From NCBI GenBank assembly GCA_963920525.1, contig OY986435.1, forward strand, positions 223,064,399 to 223,128,398: DNA of 64,000 nt. The letters are read 5' to 3'. Below are positions 42,640-52,701 of this stretch, in pieces. Under the pieces are notes generated by a model. It was not told the origin of the DNA. It worked only from the letters and a program-made list of their open reading frames with translations, and ran no database searches. Position 1 is the first letter of the stretch, and every line of letters begins with the position of its first letter. A program made the translations under genes and the position numbers. The stretch comes from Dichetophora obliterata (Eukaryota > Arthropoda > Insecta > Diptera > Sciomyzidae).

Positions 42640-43470
42640 GCATTTTGGAGTCGAGATCTGCTCAGATGAAAATCGAATTCGCTGTTCAAATTGTTGGTTA
42701 CACGAAGTATCCTGGTTACAGGTTCACTGCATCCGTAGTCGGTGCGGTGAAAGTTGAGGTGGAAGAGAGGAATAGACCTAAGGTTACGTGGGTTGGTGTT
42801 AAAGGATATTAATTGGAGTAGTGCTGGGCAGCTAATGGTTCCGCATACAAGTTGATGAAAGAAGAGTACATCGGCAACTTCCCTTCGTTTTGCAAGAGAT
42901 AATAAATTTCAGGTGGTCTGCATAAGGAGGTAAGTTGAAACTGTAAGCATTGGGAAGACCGCGAAGTGCGAACCGAATGAATCTTCGTTGAACTTTTTCT
43001 CACTTAAGATTGTTTCGGACCACTTTTATCTATGTATATCGTTGATATTTATTAAGTTGCTTCTTAAAATAATCTAATGTGGAGAAAGTGCGAAAAAGCT
43101 GTAGAAGCTGAACTCTATTGTTATTGTAAAAAAACATCTTCGATTCGGACAGAATGGGTGTTGTAGATAGGAGGCCAAACCTGGCAGACATATCCATGGA
43201 TGGGTTCAACAAAGGTAAGGTAAAGAGATTTAGTCACATAAGGATTGGAGAACTCTCTGGACCAGTGTTTTACGAAACCTAGTGCAGAGTTGGCTCTACT
43301 AATGATATTATCAATATGAGACACAAAATTAAGTTCCTTGTCACATTACACCTAAGTCCCGTTCATAGCTTATAAGAGGAACTGGCTTGCCGAGTAAGTA
43401 CTAAGTTCTCGGTGGAAGCTGGAGACGCCTTCGTGAATATGTAATTGCTTGACATTTACTGATGTTGAGC
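42640..43470 (-). pseudogene. LINE ORF2 thumb and C-terminal fragment
   Basis: The minus strand reads YLLGKPVPLISYERDLGV, DKELNFVSHIDNIISRANSA, LGFVKHWSREFSNPYVTKSL, YLTFVEPIHGYVCQVWPPIY and NTHSVRIEDVFL, then after frameshifts the LP-type helical end down to about 42640. DLGV, SHIDN, the YxxFVxPIxxYxxxVW block and IxxVQ mark the post-palm part of a Jockey/I-group RT. The palm with YADD is absent. Broken by several frameshifts. Confidence 0.8.
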
Positions 43471-44424
43471 TCAAGAAGAATTTTCTGACACCAAACTTAT
43501 TTATGAAAAATTACACGATAGCTTTTAATCGGCGTACAGTACAAGATAACTTATAATCGCCGTACAGTACAATATAACTTACAATCGCCGTACAGTACAA
43601 TATAACTTACAATCGCCGTAAGTAGAGGTAGTAAGACTCGAGCTACAAATAAGTGTAAAGTGGTCTTAACTCTGCCTATAATTCATACTTTTCTCATCCT
43701 CCATCAACTTGCCGCCCCCCCAGGGTCATCGGCGGGCGACGCCCTTGATTAACCTTCTTTTTAATGTAACGGAAGAAAGGTAAACAACACCTTTTTTCGA
43801 AAAGTAGAAACTCAAATCAAAGCAAAATAAAGATTTTTGCTTTCCTTTTGCGATTTCAAGGGGCTACACATCAGCGAACCTGTTCGTCATACGGCGGCCA
43901 TGTTCGAACCGTTTTGATAGTTAAGAAGCTAATTTGATGGTTCGTCGAACCTGTTGGCAAAAATTTTTGATTTTCTCCTTCAAACAAGGGTTGTAAAACA
44001 AAATGATGGCGAAAAACAACAAAAAATGCTTCGCTTGTATGACGAACATGTTGCTTTAATTTGAACACTACCCCTTTGGAACAAGTTAGACCCGCCATGT
44101 TGTTTGAGGAACAAGTTCGCTAATATGTTACCCTTTTTACCCTTAATTTTTTTAGCTACTCTAGTCAGAGTTTTTGATCGAATTAAATTTGGCTGCGTAA
44201 CTTATTAAGGGTATTTATGCAAATGGGCTATTTCCTTATAAATAATATTTACTGTATAAGTTTATTAGCCTTATCAATGAACTGTCAAATTTGTATGGAG
44301 AAGCCTTTGCACAAACCAGATATATTTGCGTTTCGATTTAGGTGGGCAAACGTGGTGGCAAACTTATATGATCAATCAGCTGTTTTCGTTTTTTGAAATT
44401 TAATTAATTTCTTATCAGAAGTCG
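43471..44424. other. Intergenic; short tandem repeat at 43540-43625
   Basis: CGCCGTACAGTACAATATAA plus CTTATAAT or CTTACAAT repeats three to four times (unit about 33 bp) at 43525-43625. No gene recognised in the rest. Confidence 0.45.
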
Positions 44425-44710
44425 GGCTTGCAAAAATCCTCCGCCTAACCCTGCAAGTGGGTGCCGGCTGGAAATAACTGCTACAGTGTTCTCAATTTAG
44501 GGTAGTTAAGCTACTCTGCGGGACGGCGCTTAGCTAAGGGGGCCTGAATAGTCCTAGAGCTGCTTGGGGCGGGTCCTTCCCATCGGTGTGAGGTAATGGG
44601 CTGAATCAAAATGTCTTGCGAACCATGCCGAGCAGTGACCAGGCTGGAGACCCATTTCAAAAACTAGTTCCGTCTTTCACGGAGCCATCCGAATACCTTC
44701 TCCACTACTT

Positions 44711-45925
44711 GTGGCTCCTAGAATGAATAATTTTTCCAACAAAGACTTTAAAACCAAGGAGTCCAGATCTCCTCAGAAACCGGCTTGTAGTAGTGCAGTT
44801 GCTGCTGCGGCAAAAAATCTGGCCAAGCCAGATCAGAGCGGTAGCGGCAGCTCAACTCGAAGCAAGGTCTCTTCTTCCGCCCATAAGGGCTTACCTAGTC
44901 ACGCTAGGGAGTTGCGCACAGCGACTAGGATTCTCGCGCACTTAGAGAAGATGCTCAAGTGCTATCGGACTTGAGACGGAAAGTCTGTGCTATCGGACAA
45001 GCAGCTTAAGAGCTGTGAATGGGCGTTAGGCGTCATCAGCTGCAGAGAAGCACCGTCTGGTGCCGGTAAAAGTTCTTTCGGTCAAGCTACAGAGGTCGGA
45101 GGAGGAGAAACCAGCAGGTGATGCGAAAAAGCTACTGGTAGCTTTTATGGCCGACTCTTTAGAGGTGTTGCTAGAAGTGGTGAGGTGCTAGTTATCGTGG
45201 ATAGGGGGCGGAGGACCTTGGGGTTTCGGCCGCGAACTGGAGGTTGGTGGAAGCCAAGCTTGCCGCCAATTATCTCGGGCTCATGATTGAGATGCCGGGT
45301 TCTCCTCCCGACTGTCTTGCGATGGGCTGGCAACGAGGGTTTACATTGGTAAAGTGTTCCGATACCAGATCTGTCACGTTTTACAAAGCGCCATTCGTCA
45401 AAGTAGGTGAAGTGTGGCCAGGCACACAGTTGGATGCGGTCTCAAAGGAGGAAATCCCTAGCAGACTTATTTTATGATAGGATCGCGGATTGGAAAGTGC
45501 TTCAGGAGCACTCCTTCTCTGATCAAAGGTACATAACATTTGGCTTGGGCTCTGGAGCTCACAGACCCAGGAAAACTCTAAGAGTTTCCAACCCCCACCT
45601 TCCAGTTCGGAACTGGAGGGTTGCCAAAATGGAGGATCCCAAAGATGGTGCTAGGCAGGTTGTCCTTACTTTGGACGACGCTTCTTTGGGTCCTTTAGGG
45701 AAATGCGATGGGTGGGTTCGCTTTGGGGTCACGAGGGTACTCGTAAATGTTTACAAGAAGGATACGCCAGCGGATAACGCAGGCGGTGAGGTAAGCACTA
45801 CTCCAAGGGAGGATGCAGTGGTAGAGTCTGCAGCTAGCGCAACCATAGATGCGGATCGAGCATCGACAAGCACTAATCTGAAGGAGGGTGCTATAGTAGA
45901 TGATAGCGACCGGGTGTCGGTATGA
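44711..45925 (+). pseudogene. LINE ORF1 (RNA-binding gag-like), frameshifted and chimeric
   Basis: ORF1 proteins of LOA/Jockey-type LINEs package the RNA. The start MAPRMNNFSNKDFKTKESRS is followed by an S/A/K-rich region. After frameshifts comes AKLAANYLGLMIEMPGSPPD, WQRGFTLVKCSDTRSVTFYK and PGTQLDAVSKEEIPS, the look of the DUF4780-type ORF1 domain. Then an endonuclease-derived patch (45465-45541) and NPHLPVRNWRVAKMEDPKD, RQVVLTLDDASLGPL, the usual end of that domain, and an acidic tail. No zinc knuckles are visible. Confidence 0.65.
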
Positions 45926-46049
45926 TCGTCGGTTTATGGTATTGCCGACATATTCGATGAGGATTCCAAGAAGCAGCTTCTGGAATCTGACTCGGATATT
46001 GGAGACAATACCATAATGGAGGTCGAGGAGAGTAAGCTCCGAACTCGTT

Positions 46050-46770
46050 AGGTTGCTGCAAATCAACCTACACCATGCGAAGGCGGTTCTTTGCTAGTGG
46101 CACAGGTACTCCCAGATCGTGTATACTAGCAAAAACTTGTATGAACTCTTTTTTTATTTTATAATTTCAGTGATCAAGACTTGGTGGTAGTCAGCCTGGA
46201 ACTAGGATCGAGCAGCTGCTGGGTTGCGTCGGCGTACCTAGCCCATGACCATCCTGAGCCACCGCCAGCGGGTATTCTGTGGCGTCTGGTCACCGAGGAG
46301 GAGAAGAAGAAGCGCGGCCTGGTCATCAGTGCTGCTGCGAATGAGCATCGTACAGTCTGGATAAGCACAGACGTAAATGAAAGAGGTGAGTTCTTGTTTA
46401 ACTATTTACTTAAAAGTAATTTATATGTTTGTAACGTTGGGAACGAGCCAACTTTTGTTACTCGCAGTAGGCGAGAAGTCTTAGATGTTACCCTTGCCTC
46501 TGACTTCTTTTATGATAGGATCACGGATTGGAAAGTGCTTCAGGAGCACTCCTTCTCTGATCATAGGTACATAACATTTGATCTAAAGGGCCACGTCAAT
46601 AACCAAGCTGTCTTAAGGAATCTGAAGAAAACAAATTGGTGAGAATTTAGAGAGGTAGTGGAAGCATCGTTACCCCCTCTCTCCGATAATCACCCTTCGA
46701 CGACACATGAACTAGATTCAATTGTGGGGCAGCTAACGGGGACTCTAAATGAGGCTTTAGAAATCTCTTT
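46050..46770 (+). pseudogene. LINE ORF2 endonuclease fragment, internally deleted
   Basis: It starts LLQINLHHAKAV, the N-terminal asparagine block of AP-like endonucleases. About 100 codons are missing near 46110-46170. It resumes DLVVVSLELGSSSCWVASAY, LAHDHPEPPPAG, a degraded GDxN region, ANEHRTVWISTDVNERGEFL, NEPTFVTRSRREVLDVTLAS and LQEHSFSDHRYITFDL. The catalytic SDH is intact. A TGA follows at 46639-46641, and a short piece of linker (46658-46770) still reads as LINE sequence. Confidence 0.75.
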
Positions 46771-46790
46771 AGATAATTTAAGTTTTTTAA

Positions 46791-47140
46791 AAATAAAAAT
46801 TTTTATATTCAAAAATTTAAAATACCATAAAGATAACTAAAAAAATAATATTCCCACCTGTACATTTTATTAACTTACATTGTTTAACATTATTTTTGAA
46901 TTATTTTTGTAAATGCTTTCAATTATTATTATGGAATTTATTGGTTTTTAATATCTCAAATAGGAAACGTATACGTATTATATAGATGTAATTTCATCGA
47001 TATTTCTAGCAAATATAACATTAATAGTTGTTCTTAATCGTGTTGTACCAATATTTGGATTGCTTATCATTAGTAAATTATATTTATCAAAATGGCATTG
47101 TTTAATGCCTAGAATTTTTATGAAATTGATGCTGCTCGTG
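46791..47140. other. AT-rich, nothing recognised
   Basis: No repeats or coding potential seen. Confidence 0.3.
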
Positions 47141-47148
47141 GCGACTCG

Positions 47149-47350
47149 CGGAAAACGTTGGCAAGCAAACGAATCAGGAAATTTGCTTTGTACTTGCTTG
47201 TGCTGCTGGTGAGGGCACTTGGAGGATGTTGGCTAGCAACAAATTTTGCACTGCACTTGCTGGTGGTGGCACTTGGAGGACGTTCGCCAGCAAAGAAAGC
47301 CAATTTAACTTTACTGCACTTGCTGATGTACCGGAAGATCGTTGGCTCTC
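47149..47350 (+). repeat. Three tandem units of about 57 bp
   Basis: Units contain ACTTGGAGGACGTTGGCCAG-like sequence, AAATTTGC, GCACTTGCTGGTGGTGG and the start of the next unit. The junctions are near 47215, 47272 and 47330. Several frames stay open through it, explaining the shadow ORFs on both strands. Confidence 0.65.
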
Positions 47351-47577
47351 CCACACGCGCACACAAACTCAAGCACTTTCCTTTTTTTTATTATTATTTT
47401 GGTTTTTTAAGTTTACAATATTACAAGTTTGCGAAATAAGTTGTAAGTACAAGCACTCGAATTAAATGTGTCGCAAATTGAATGAAATGCAAATTAAATA
47501 AAATATTTGCGCTAAAACACGACCTAAATGTGAAACGTCAAAATTTGTAATTGTCAAAATTTCATCGTCCAGTTGAC

Positions 47578-47780
47578 ACAGCAAAAAAGACAAATTTATT
47601 TCAACACACATAAATTTTATCAACTTGATATTTTTTATCCTACCACGACTGAAAAGTTTCCTTTTGACACAGCCCAAAAAAGACAAATTTATTTCAACGC
47701 ACACAAATTTTATTCAACGTGATATTTTCTATCCTACCACGGCTAAAAAGTTTGTTTTTGCCACACAGCCTAACACACGG
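47578..47780 (+). repeat. Two tandem units of about 105 bp
   Basis: GACAAATTTATTTCAACRCA, CAYAAATTTTAT, TATCCTACCACG and TGAAAAGTTTCCTTTTGACA occur twice at 47589 and 47690. The second repeat ends CCACACAGCC. Confidence 0.65.
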
Positions 47781-48500
47781 TTCTGGGCGTATTTTATTTT
47801 CAACCCAGTCGAAGATAATTCCTTACTAGTTTCATTTCATCTCATTTTTAAATTTCTTTAATTTTATTTTATTTAATCTTTCATGCTATTGTTAGGTAAG
47901 ATTTATTTTCAATCTATCACTTTTTATAAAGCAGTCATGAGGGCCAGTATCATATCACGGTTTTTAAAATGGAATATACATACTTTAACTTTCAACAAAA
48001 AAATTACACCGAAATATAAACACAGCCACTTTTTGAAGGAAAGAATGGTGTTTTACTGCCTTAACGAGAATAGCATGTTTTTTTTTGTTCTCCAAAAGTT
48101 TCGCCCTAGCTTTATTGCCTATTGGGACTTTTCTAAAGCTTTCTAAAGAGAAAAATAACTTGGTTTTTTAATCTCCGAACCATTGTGCCCAGCTTGCGCA
48201 GATATGTGTTAGTTATCGGGTCGTTGCCGCCAGAGACTTTCATCGCATCGCAGCGTAAGCTAACGATAGATGTTCGAAAAGCACCGTTATGCAAGGTGCT
48301 TAAAAAATAAGTGTAAGTACGACGATGTTTCGGGAGGGCAGAAAGAGTAAACGTCTCACTACTGGAATTAATGTTGCCTTCGCCTAAGTGCTGACAGAAG
48401 CAAAACGCACACACGCTCTGCCATACAAAAATACCTACACACACATACTCAACACATTGTCAGCAGCATCATAGCCTGCTGATGGTACAAGTAAGAGCTT
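47781..48500. other. No recognised gene
   Basis: Intergenic; several open frames but none with protein-like motifs. GC rises after 48180 towards the next feature. Confidence 0.3.
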
Positions 48501-49494
48501 TCATTGCACAGCGGACCGTCGCTAAACCTCTCCATGACACAATCTAACATACATACTGCAGGAAACAGACATACAGACAGACAGGCGGACGGGCCGGAGG
48601 AGGCGGACAAACGTCGTGCTCCTGCTTCAGATTTCGATTTCGTTTATATCCTCGTAGTCGCACTTCTCATCGTTGTATCATCAGTGTTCGTTCAGTGTAG
48701 CTGTAACCGTTCACATACCTACTCATATTCAGGGGTGTGACGCTTGAAAGGAATAAATAAGCATTAAACATTATCAGTCGATTTTTGTCATCCTTGCTCC
48801 TTTTTATATGTGTCTTCAATAGCAAAAAAAATATTTAAAAAAAAATAATAGGAAAAGTAACTTCAAGCCGTGTAAAAGAGATAATTAGAAAAATTTAAAC
48901 ACTCTACAAGAACGCTCAAATGTACACACAAGTTCTCTTATAGAGACATCTTCCTGCTTCGACCTTCATCACGATGAATTCATTCAAATAATTGTAAGTC
49001 GATCCCACGAACAAAACAATCGGTAACAAAGGGGGACGAGCAGGGCAGGATACTTTGCAGAAAAGGCGTTGCTGTCCACAACTAGTTTAACGCCAGTGAT
49101 AAGGCGTTTATCGAAAATCCTAATAACAATTTTCAAATCTATCTTGATTTTTATTTCTTTTAGATTTTTTATTTTATGCAAATCGATTGAAACGCAAGAA
49201 AATCTTCACAAGGCTAACAACTGCAGCTTTCTTTAAAAATCTGTACTTCTCAAGATAAAAAAATATAAAAAAAAAATTTAAAAAAAGTGAAAGTGATAAA
49301 AGAAAGAAAAAAAAACGAACGTATAAGTTAACCATAAAATAGTGTGTAGTGAAGGTTCTCAATAGTTTCAACACTTCGCTGTTCTCGATTCTGGAACACG
49401 ACCTTGCAGACCATAACTTGCACAACGCTATACAACAGAAAGCTGTGCTTCTGCGACCGGATTCTTTGTGTTGCATAAACAAACGTACTTGAGT
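48500..49494 (+). promoter_or_regulatory. Possible promoter and 5' UTR of the gene starting at 49495
   Basis: GC content and word diversity rise. CATCAGTGTTCGTTCAGTGT at 48679 holds two arthropod initiator-like TCAGT words. AAATAAGCATTAAACA follows at 48755. The direct leader to the ATG (49340-49494) is of mixed composition with few homopolymers, unlike neighbouring repeats. No TATA box was assigned; this is a low-confidence suggestion. Confidence 0.25.
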
Positions 49495-49555
49495 ATGTTT
49501 TCGATGTGCTCCAAAGTAAAACCTAGAAATCCGCCCATCATAGAACCGCAAACGG
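49495..49555 (+). CDS. Candidate first coding exon, product unknown
   Basis: ATG at 49495 opens MFSMCSKVKPRNPPIIEPQT and reaches G|GTAAGTT, a strong splice donor with GT at 49556, leaving phase 1. A second in-frame ATG (49504) is possible. The frame has coding-like composition and proline-rich sequence. The next exon is not recognisable in the window, so the intron would be longer than 14 kb or the gene is broken. I cannot name the protein. Confidence 0.4.
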
Positions 49556-49559
49556 GTAA

Positions 49560-50089
49560 GTTAAGCCATAGAAAATATTTAACTGTTCTTTGTTTGGAGT
49601 GATTTTTTTTAAAGTTATATATGTATAGCTACCAGACATAATAAGATACATATGTACTTATATCTTAACCAGTAAGATATTTACTAGGCGAATATCGAGG
49701 CGTGGCATTTGTAGAAAAATTATTTCATAAGGATTTATAAATTGTGTCAGAAAGAATTTAAGAGCTAGAGATAGTTTCCACTTTAAAAATTGAAAATTAT
49801 TTTTAGTGTCAGCTCGTCAACTCTTCTTCATGCAAATATGATATGGTTTAAAAGATATAATTACACAGTTTAAAAAAAATCTCATGTACTTTTGAAGTGA
49901 CATAGTCAGTGGCGAGGCCAGACTTATATTGTGTGTGTGCAAGGTACATTTTGCGAGGTAGTGCAAACAGCTGGATTTTGTAAAATAAAGAACTTTTGCA
50001 AATTCTCACTTTTTATTTTTAAAATTGCAAACTATGTTTTGTGACAAAAATTAAAGAAAATAATTAAAGAAACATAAATTTCCTACTTA
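49560..50089. other. No recognised feature
   Basis: AT-rich, consistent with the start of a long intron if the exon at 49495 is real. Confidence 0.3.
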
Positions 50090-50367
50090 AAGCCTTACTG
50101 AATTTCCTAACAATCCCTCCAGGAAATGGAAACAGTCCCGGATATAAACAGGAAACATTCCATGGAATGCAGGAAGCATTCCCTTCCGTTGGACACTCCA
50201 TTTCTTTTTTTACATAGCATGTCATTAAAGTGAAACATTCCTCTTCGCTGTCTTAAAAATTACTGTGGAAACATTCCTCTCCCTTGTTATGAAAAATGCC
50301 CGGCCAGGATTCGAACCCGGGACCATTGAGCGAGAGTCAAGCGCGCTACCACTAGACTATCGAATTC
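50090..50367 (-). mobile_element. tRNA-derived SINE (family 3)
   Basis: On the minus strand the head has A box TAGTCTAGTGGTAGCGCG and B box GGTTCGAATCC (head 50367-50299). The ends do not pair as an acceptor stem, so it is not a working tRNA. The body repeats GAGGAATGTTTC (twice) and GGAATGTTTCC, with GGAATGCTTCC inverted relative to these. It ends near 50090 with CCATTTCCTGGAGGG. The TTTCCTGGAGG word recurs at 51888-51898, beyond the adjoining piggyBac-like element. Confidence 0.6.
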
Positions 50368-50496
50368 TATAATGAGCGGCTAGGTAACAATGATATTAAT
50401 ATTTTCAGTTGTCATTGCCTGAAATTAAGTAAAAGTTTCCATAAGCATTCTTAAAGAAGCGGTTTGGAAACAACATAAATACAAAACTACCCTTAA

Positions 50497-51823
50497 CCCT
50501 GGATAACCAATCATATTTCTAATACGTTATTACCAATGTTAGTCGATTCGACTAACACGCTCCAAAACTCTTTTTAGATGAGCTGTTAGTACATAAAATA
50601 CATTAAAAGCTAGAAATAAAGAAATAAAGAAAACATTAATATTGGTTTTTGGTTTTTTTTTATTTTTTATACTTTTTACAAGCTACTTATTTTATCAGTT
50701 TGAGATATACCACATAAGATTATTGAAAAAAAAAAATAGTAAATAAACATAAAAAAGATTAAAAGGCTCTTCTATCATTAAACGAATAAAGCATTATTTA
50801 TTATTATTAAAACAAAAAAGTTTAAATCAATTGCTTAACACAAGAGACACAATTCGCTGCACCACTGTAAAAATCTTATAACCAAAACACTATATTCATA
50901 CAACAAAGGAATTAACTTCGACTGAACCGAATTTAAAATACCCCCTCATCCGTATTTTGGTATATACGAATTTGTCAATGTTGTATAATGTTGATGACAC
51001 CTCTTTTAGGGGGCGTGGTTTTTATCCAAATATACAAAATTTTAAACTCAGAGTTCATCCTAATTATCAAAGCTTATGTGTAAAATATCAAGGTTAAAAC
51101 ATAATTTTTTTGAATTTATTAATTAAAAAAAATAATTATGTTTTGTATTATAATGACGCCACTTTGTGTGTGAGGTGGGCGTGGTTTTCATCTAATTTTG
51201 ACAAATTTCAAATATGTGGTGAATATTTCACTCCAAAGCTAATGTGCAAAATTCCAAGTTCATACATTTATTTTTGTGGCATTTTAAGAGATACCGTTTT
51301 GATAAAGTCACTTCTTATGGGAGGTAGGCGTGGTGTTCATCCGATTTTGCTCATTCCCGAATTTTATCTTAGTTTTTTCAATATAAGCATATCTCTTTTA
51401 TTTCATTATACCTTAAAAACTGTGGCTGTAATCGTGTCGACAGACAGACGGATGGATAGACGGACAGACGGACAGACGGACATAGCTTAATCGACTCAGG
51501 AGGTGATGCTGATCAAAAAAATATCTCCTTATAAGCGTTACGAACGGAGTAACAAAGTAAATATACCCCTTACGCAATACGCGTGGGGGTATAAAAAGTT
51601 ACGCTAAAGCCAATGTAAGTCGATTCGACTAACACTACATTTATAAAAAGATTCACCCTATCCAATTTAAAAGGCAAATACATCCGAATGCAACGAGAGC
51701 AGCTTAACAACTAATGTGGTTACTACGATATGGATAGAAAACACGATCAGATGAAAGAAAAAAAGGCTGTAAGCAAAAAATTGAGCAGTGTTAGTCGAAA
51801 CGACTAACATTGGTCATCCAGGG
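50497..51823. mobile_element. 1.33 kb piggyBac-like MITE, TTAA duplication
   Basis: TTAA (50493-50496) then CCCTGGATAACCAAT; ATTGGTCATCCAGGG then TTAA (51824-51827). The 15-bp ends match but for one base. Palindromic GTTAGTCGATTCGACTAAC (50541) is followed by variants GTAAGTCGATTCGACTAAC (51616) and GTTAGTCGAAACGACTAAC (51790). No transposase; the core holds a different repeat. The ends differ from the piggyBac-like termini at 3666 and 63129. Confidence 0.85.
50920..51600 (+). repeat. GGGCGTGGTTTTCATC repeat with CAGACGGA tract
   Basis: Three diverged units carry GGGCGTGGTTTTYATC (51010, 51177, 51327). They are followed by GACAGACGGACAGACGGACA (51462), TAGCTTAATCGACTCAGGAG, TGATGCTGATCAAA and ATACCCCTTACGCAATACGC. 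This ordered set of words is familiar from intergenic repeats across higher flies. It sits entirely inside the piggyBac-like MITE. Confidence 0.6.
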
Positions 51824-52291
51824 TTAAGCTTCCGAAAGATACGGTGGGAATGTTTCTTTATCACTTTTAGATGGATATTTCCGATTTTTCCTGGAGGGTA
51901 GTATCGTTATTCAGTTAAGATGCTATATTTGGTTCATTAAACATAGCTGCCAAAGCTAAAAGCTTTCCTGACCTATTGTATAAAATAATTTTTTTAATTA
52001 GTTTTAATTTTGAAAAGCTACTTTCAACGGAAACTTACCGGCATTGTTAGTAAAATAAATATGTATATGTTTGGGTAAATTTATTGAAGTTATACATTGG
52101 AGCAGATATTTAACATCTGTTAGATCATTAAGATCAGACAGAAAGCAAAATTTTTCAAAATGATGATTAAAAGAAGTGAATCGGTCACTTAAAACTTCAA
52201 AAACAGCATTAGTCAATTTTTTTCGCACATATTTTTTCTGTTGCAAACGCTTTCTTAAAGGTAGACCTATAAACTGGGTAGGCCATAATTG

Positions 52292-52641
52292 TCGGCCTTT
52301 GAAGTCTAGTGGAGAGTGCGCTAGACTATCAACCCTGAGGTCCCTGGTTTGAATCCGGGTTCGGGTTCTTTTCATTTTTCGTGTTCTTTCCTACATTTAG
52401 GAATTGTGGAAAATTAAAAATCCACAACTAAATTGTGGAAAATGTGGAATTAAAGGACAGGAACAACTAAGGGCTGGAAATGCTTGCCGAGGTTAAGTCA
52501 TAATACTAGCCTCGGTTAAGAGCAATTCATATTGTCTTTCACGTTTGTTTCGCCTAATCAGTAATTCACGTATGGTTGCAATCAATTTCTCTTAATAATC
52601 TATCCCTTTCCTTTCAGGTCAAAGACCAAACCTTGTTTGTA
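52292..52641 (+). mobile_element. tRNA-derived SINE (family 2), copy A
   Basis: The head has A box AGTCTAGTGGAGAGTGCG and B box GGTTTGAATCC. The body has TAAGGGCTGGAAATGCTTGC, CGAGGTTAAG, TAGCCTCGGTTAAGAGCAAT and TTCACGTATGGTTGCAATCA. It ends CAAAGACCAAACCTTGTTTG. It shares the whole length of about 350 bp with 61137-61499. Confidence 0.8.
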
Positions 52642-52701
52642 GAAGTCGCTTGCCTTGGTTTTTTGAGTTTTTCTGAAAAAAAAAATAAAAAAAATCCACA
52701 C

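Larger units (their letters stand above)
44425..46790 (+). mobile_element. LOA-like LINE: 5' UTR, ORF1 and endonuclease, RT half missing
   Basis: A GC-rich block stands out in AT-rich DNA: a 5' leader (44425-44710), ORF1 (44711-45950, frameshifted) and the start of ORF2 with endonuclease (about 46050-46770). Sequence similarity to LINE protein stops near 46770 and no RT follows. Keeping the 5' end while losing the 3' end is the opposite of normal LINE truncation. ORF1 contains a patch copied from ORF2. Confidence 0.75.

Noticed and set aside
45695..46368. Minus-strand ORFs of 64 and 123 codons
   Set aside because: Shadows of LINE ORF1 and endonuclease on the + strand.
47158..47465. Overlapping ORFs of 62-93 codons on both strands
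   Set aside because: They arise because a 57-bp tandem repeat (a multiple of three) keeps frames open.
49174..49551. 125-codon minus-strand ORF
   Set aside because: Low-complexity F/L-rich translation of a poly-purine stretch; the + strand exon with a splice donor explains part of the composition better.
50299..50367. Functional tRNA gene
   Set aside because: A and B boxes are present, but the ends cannot form an acceptor stem and a SINE body follows.
51446..51481. CAGACGGA tract as a coding or regulatory repeat
   Set aside because: It belongs to a dispersed intergenic repeat with a fixed set of neighbouring words.
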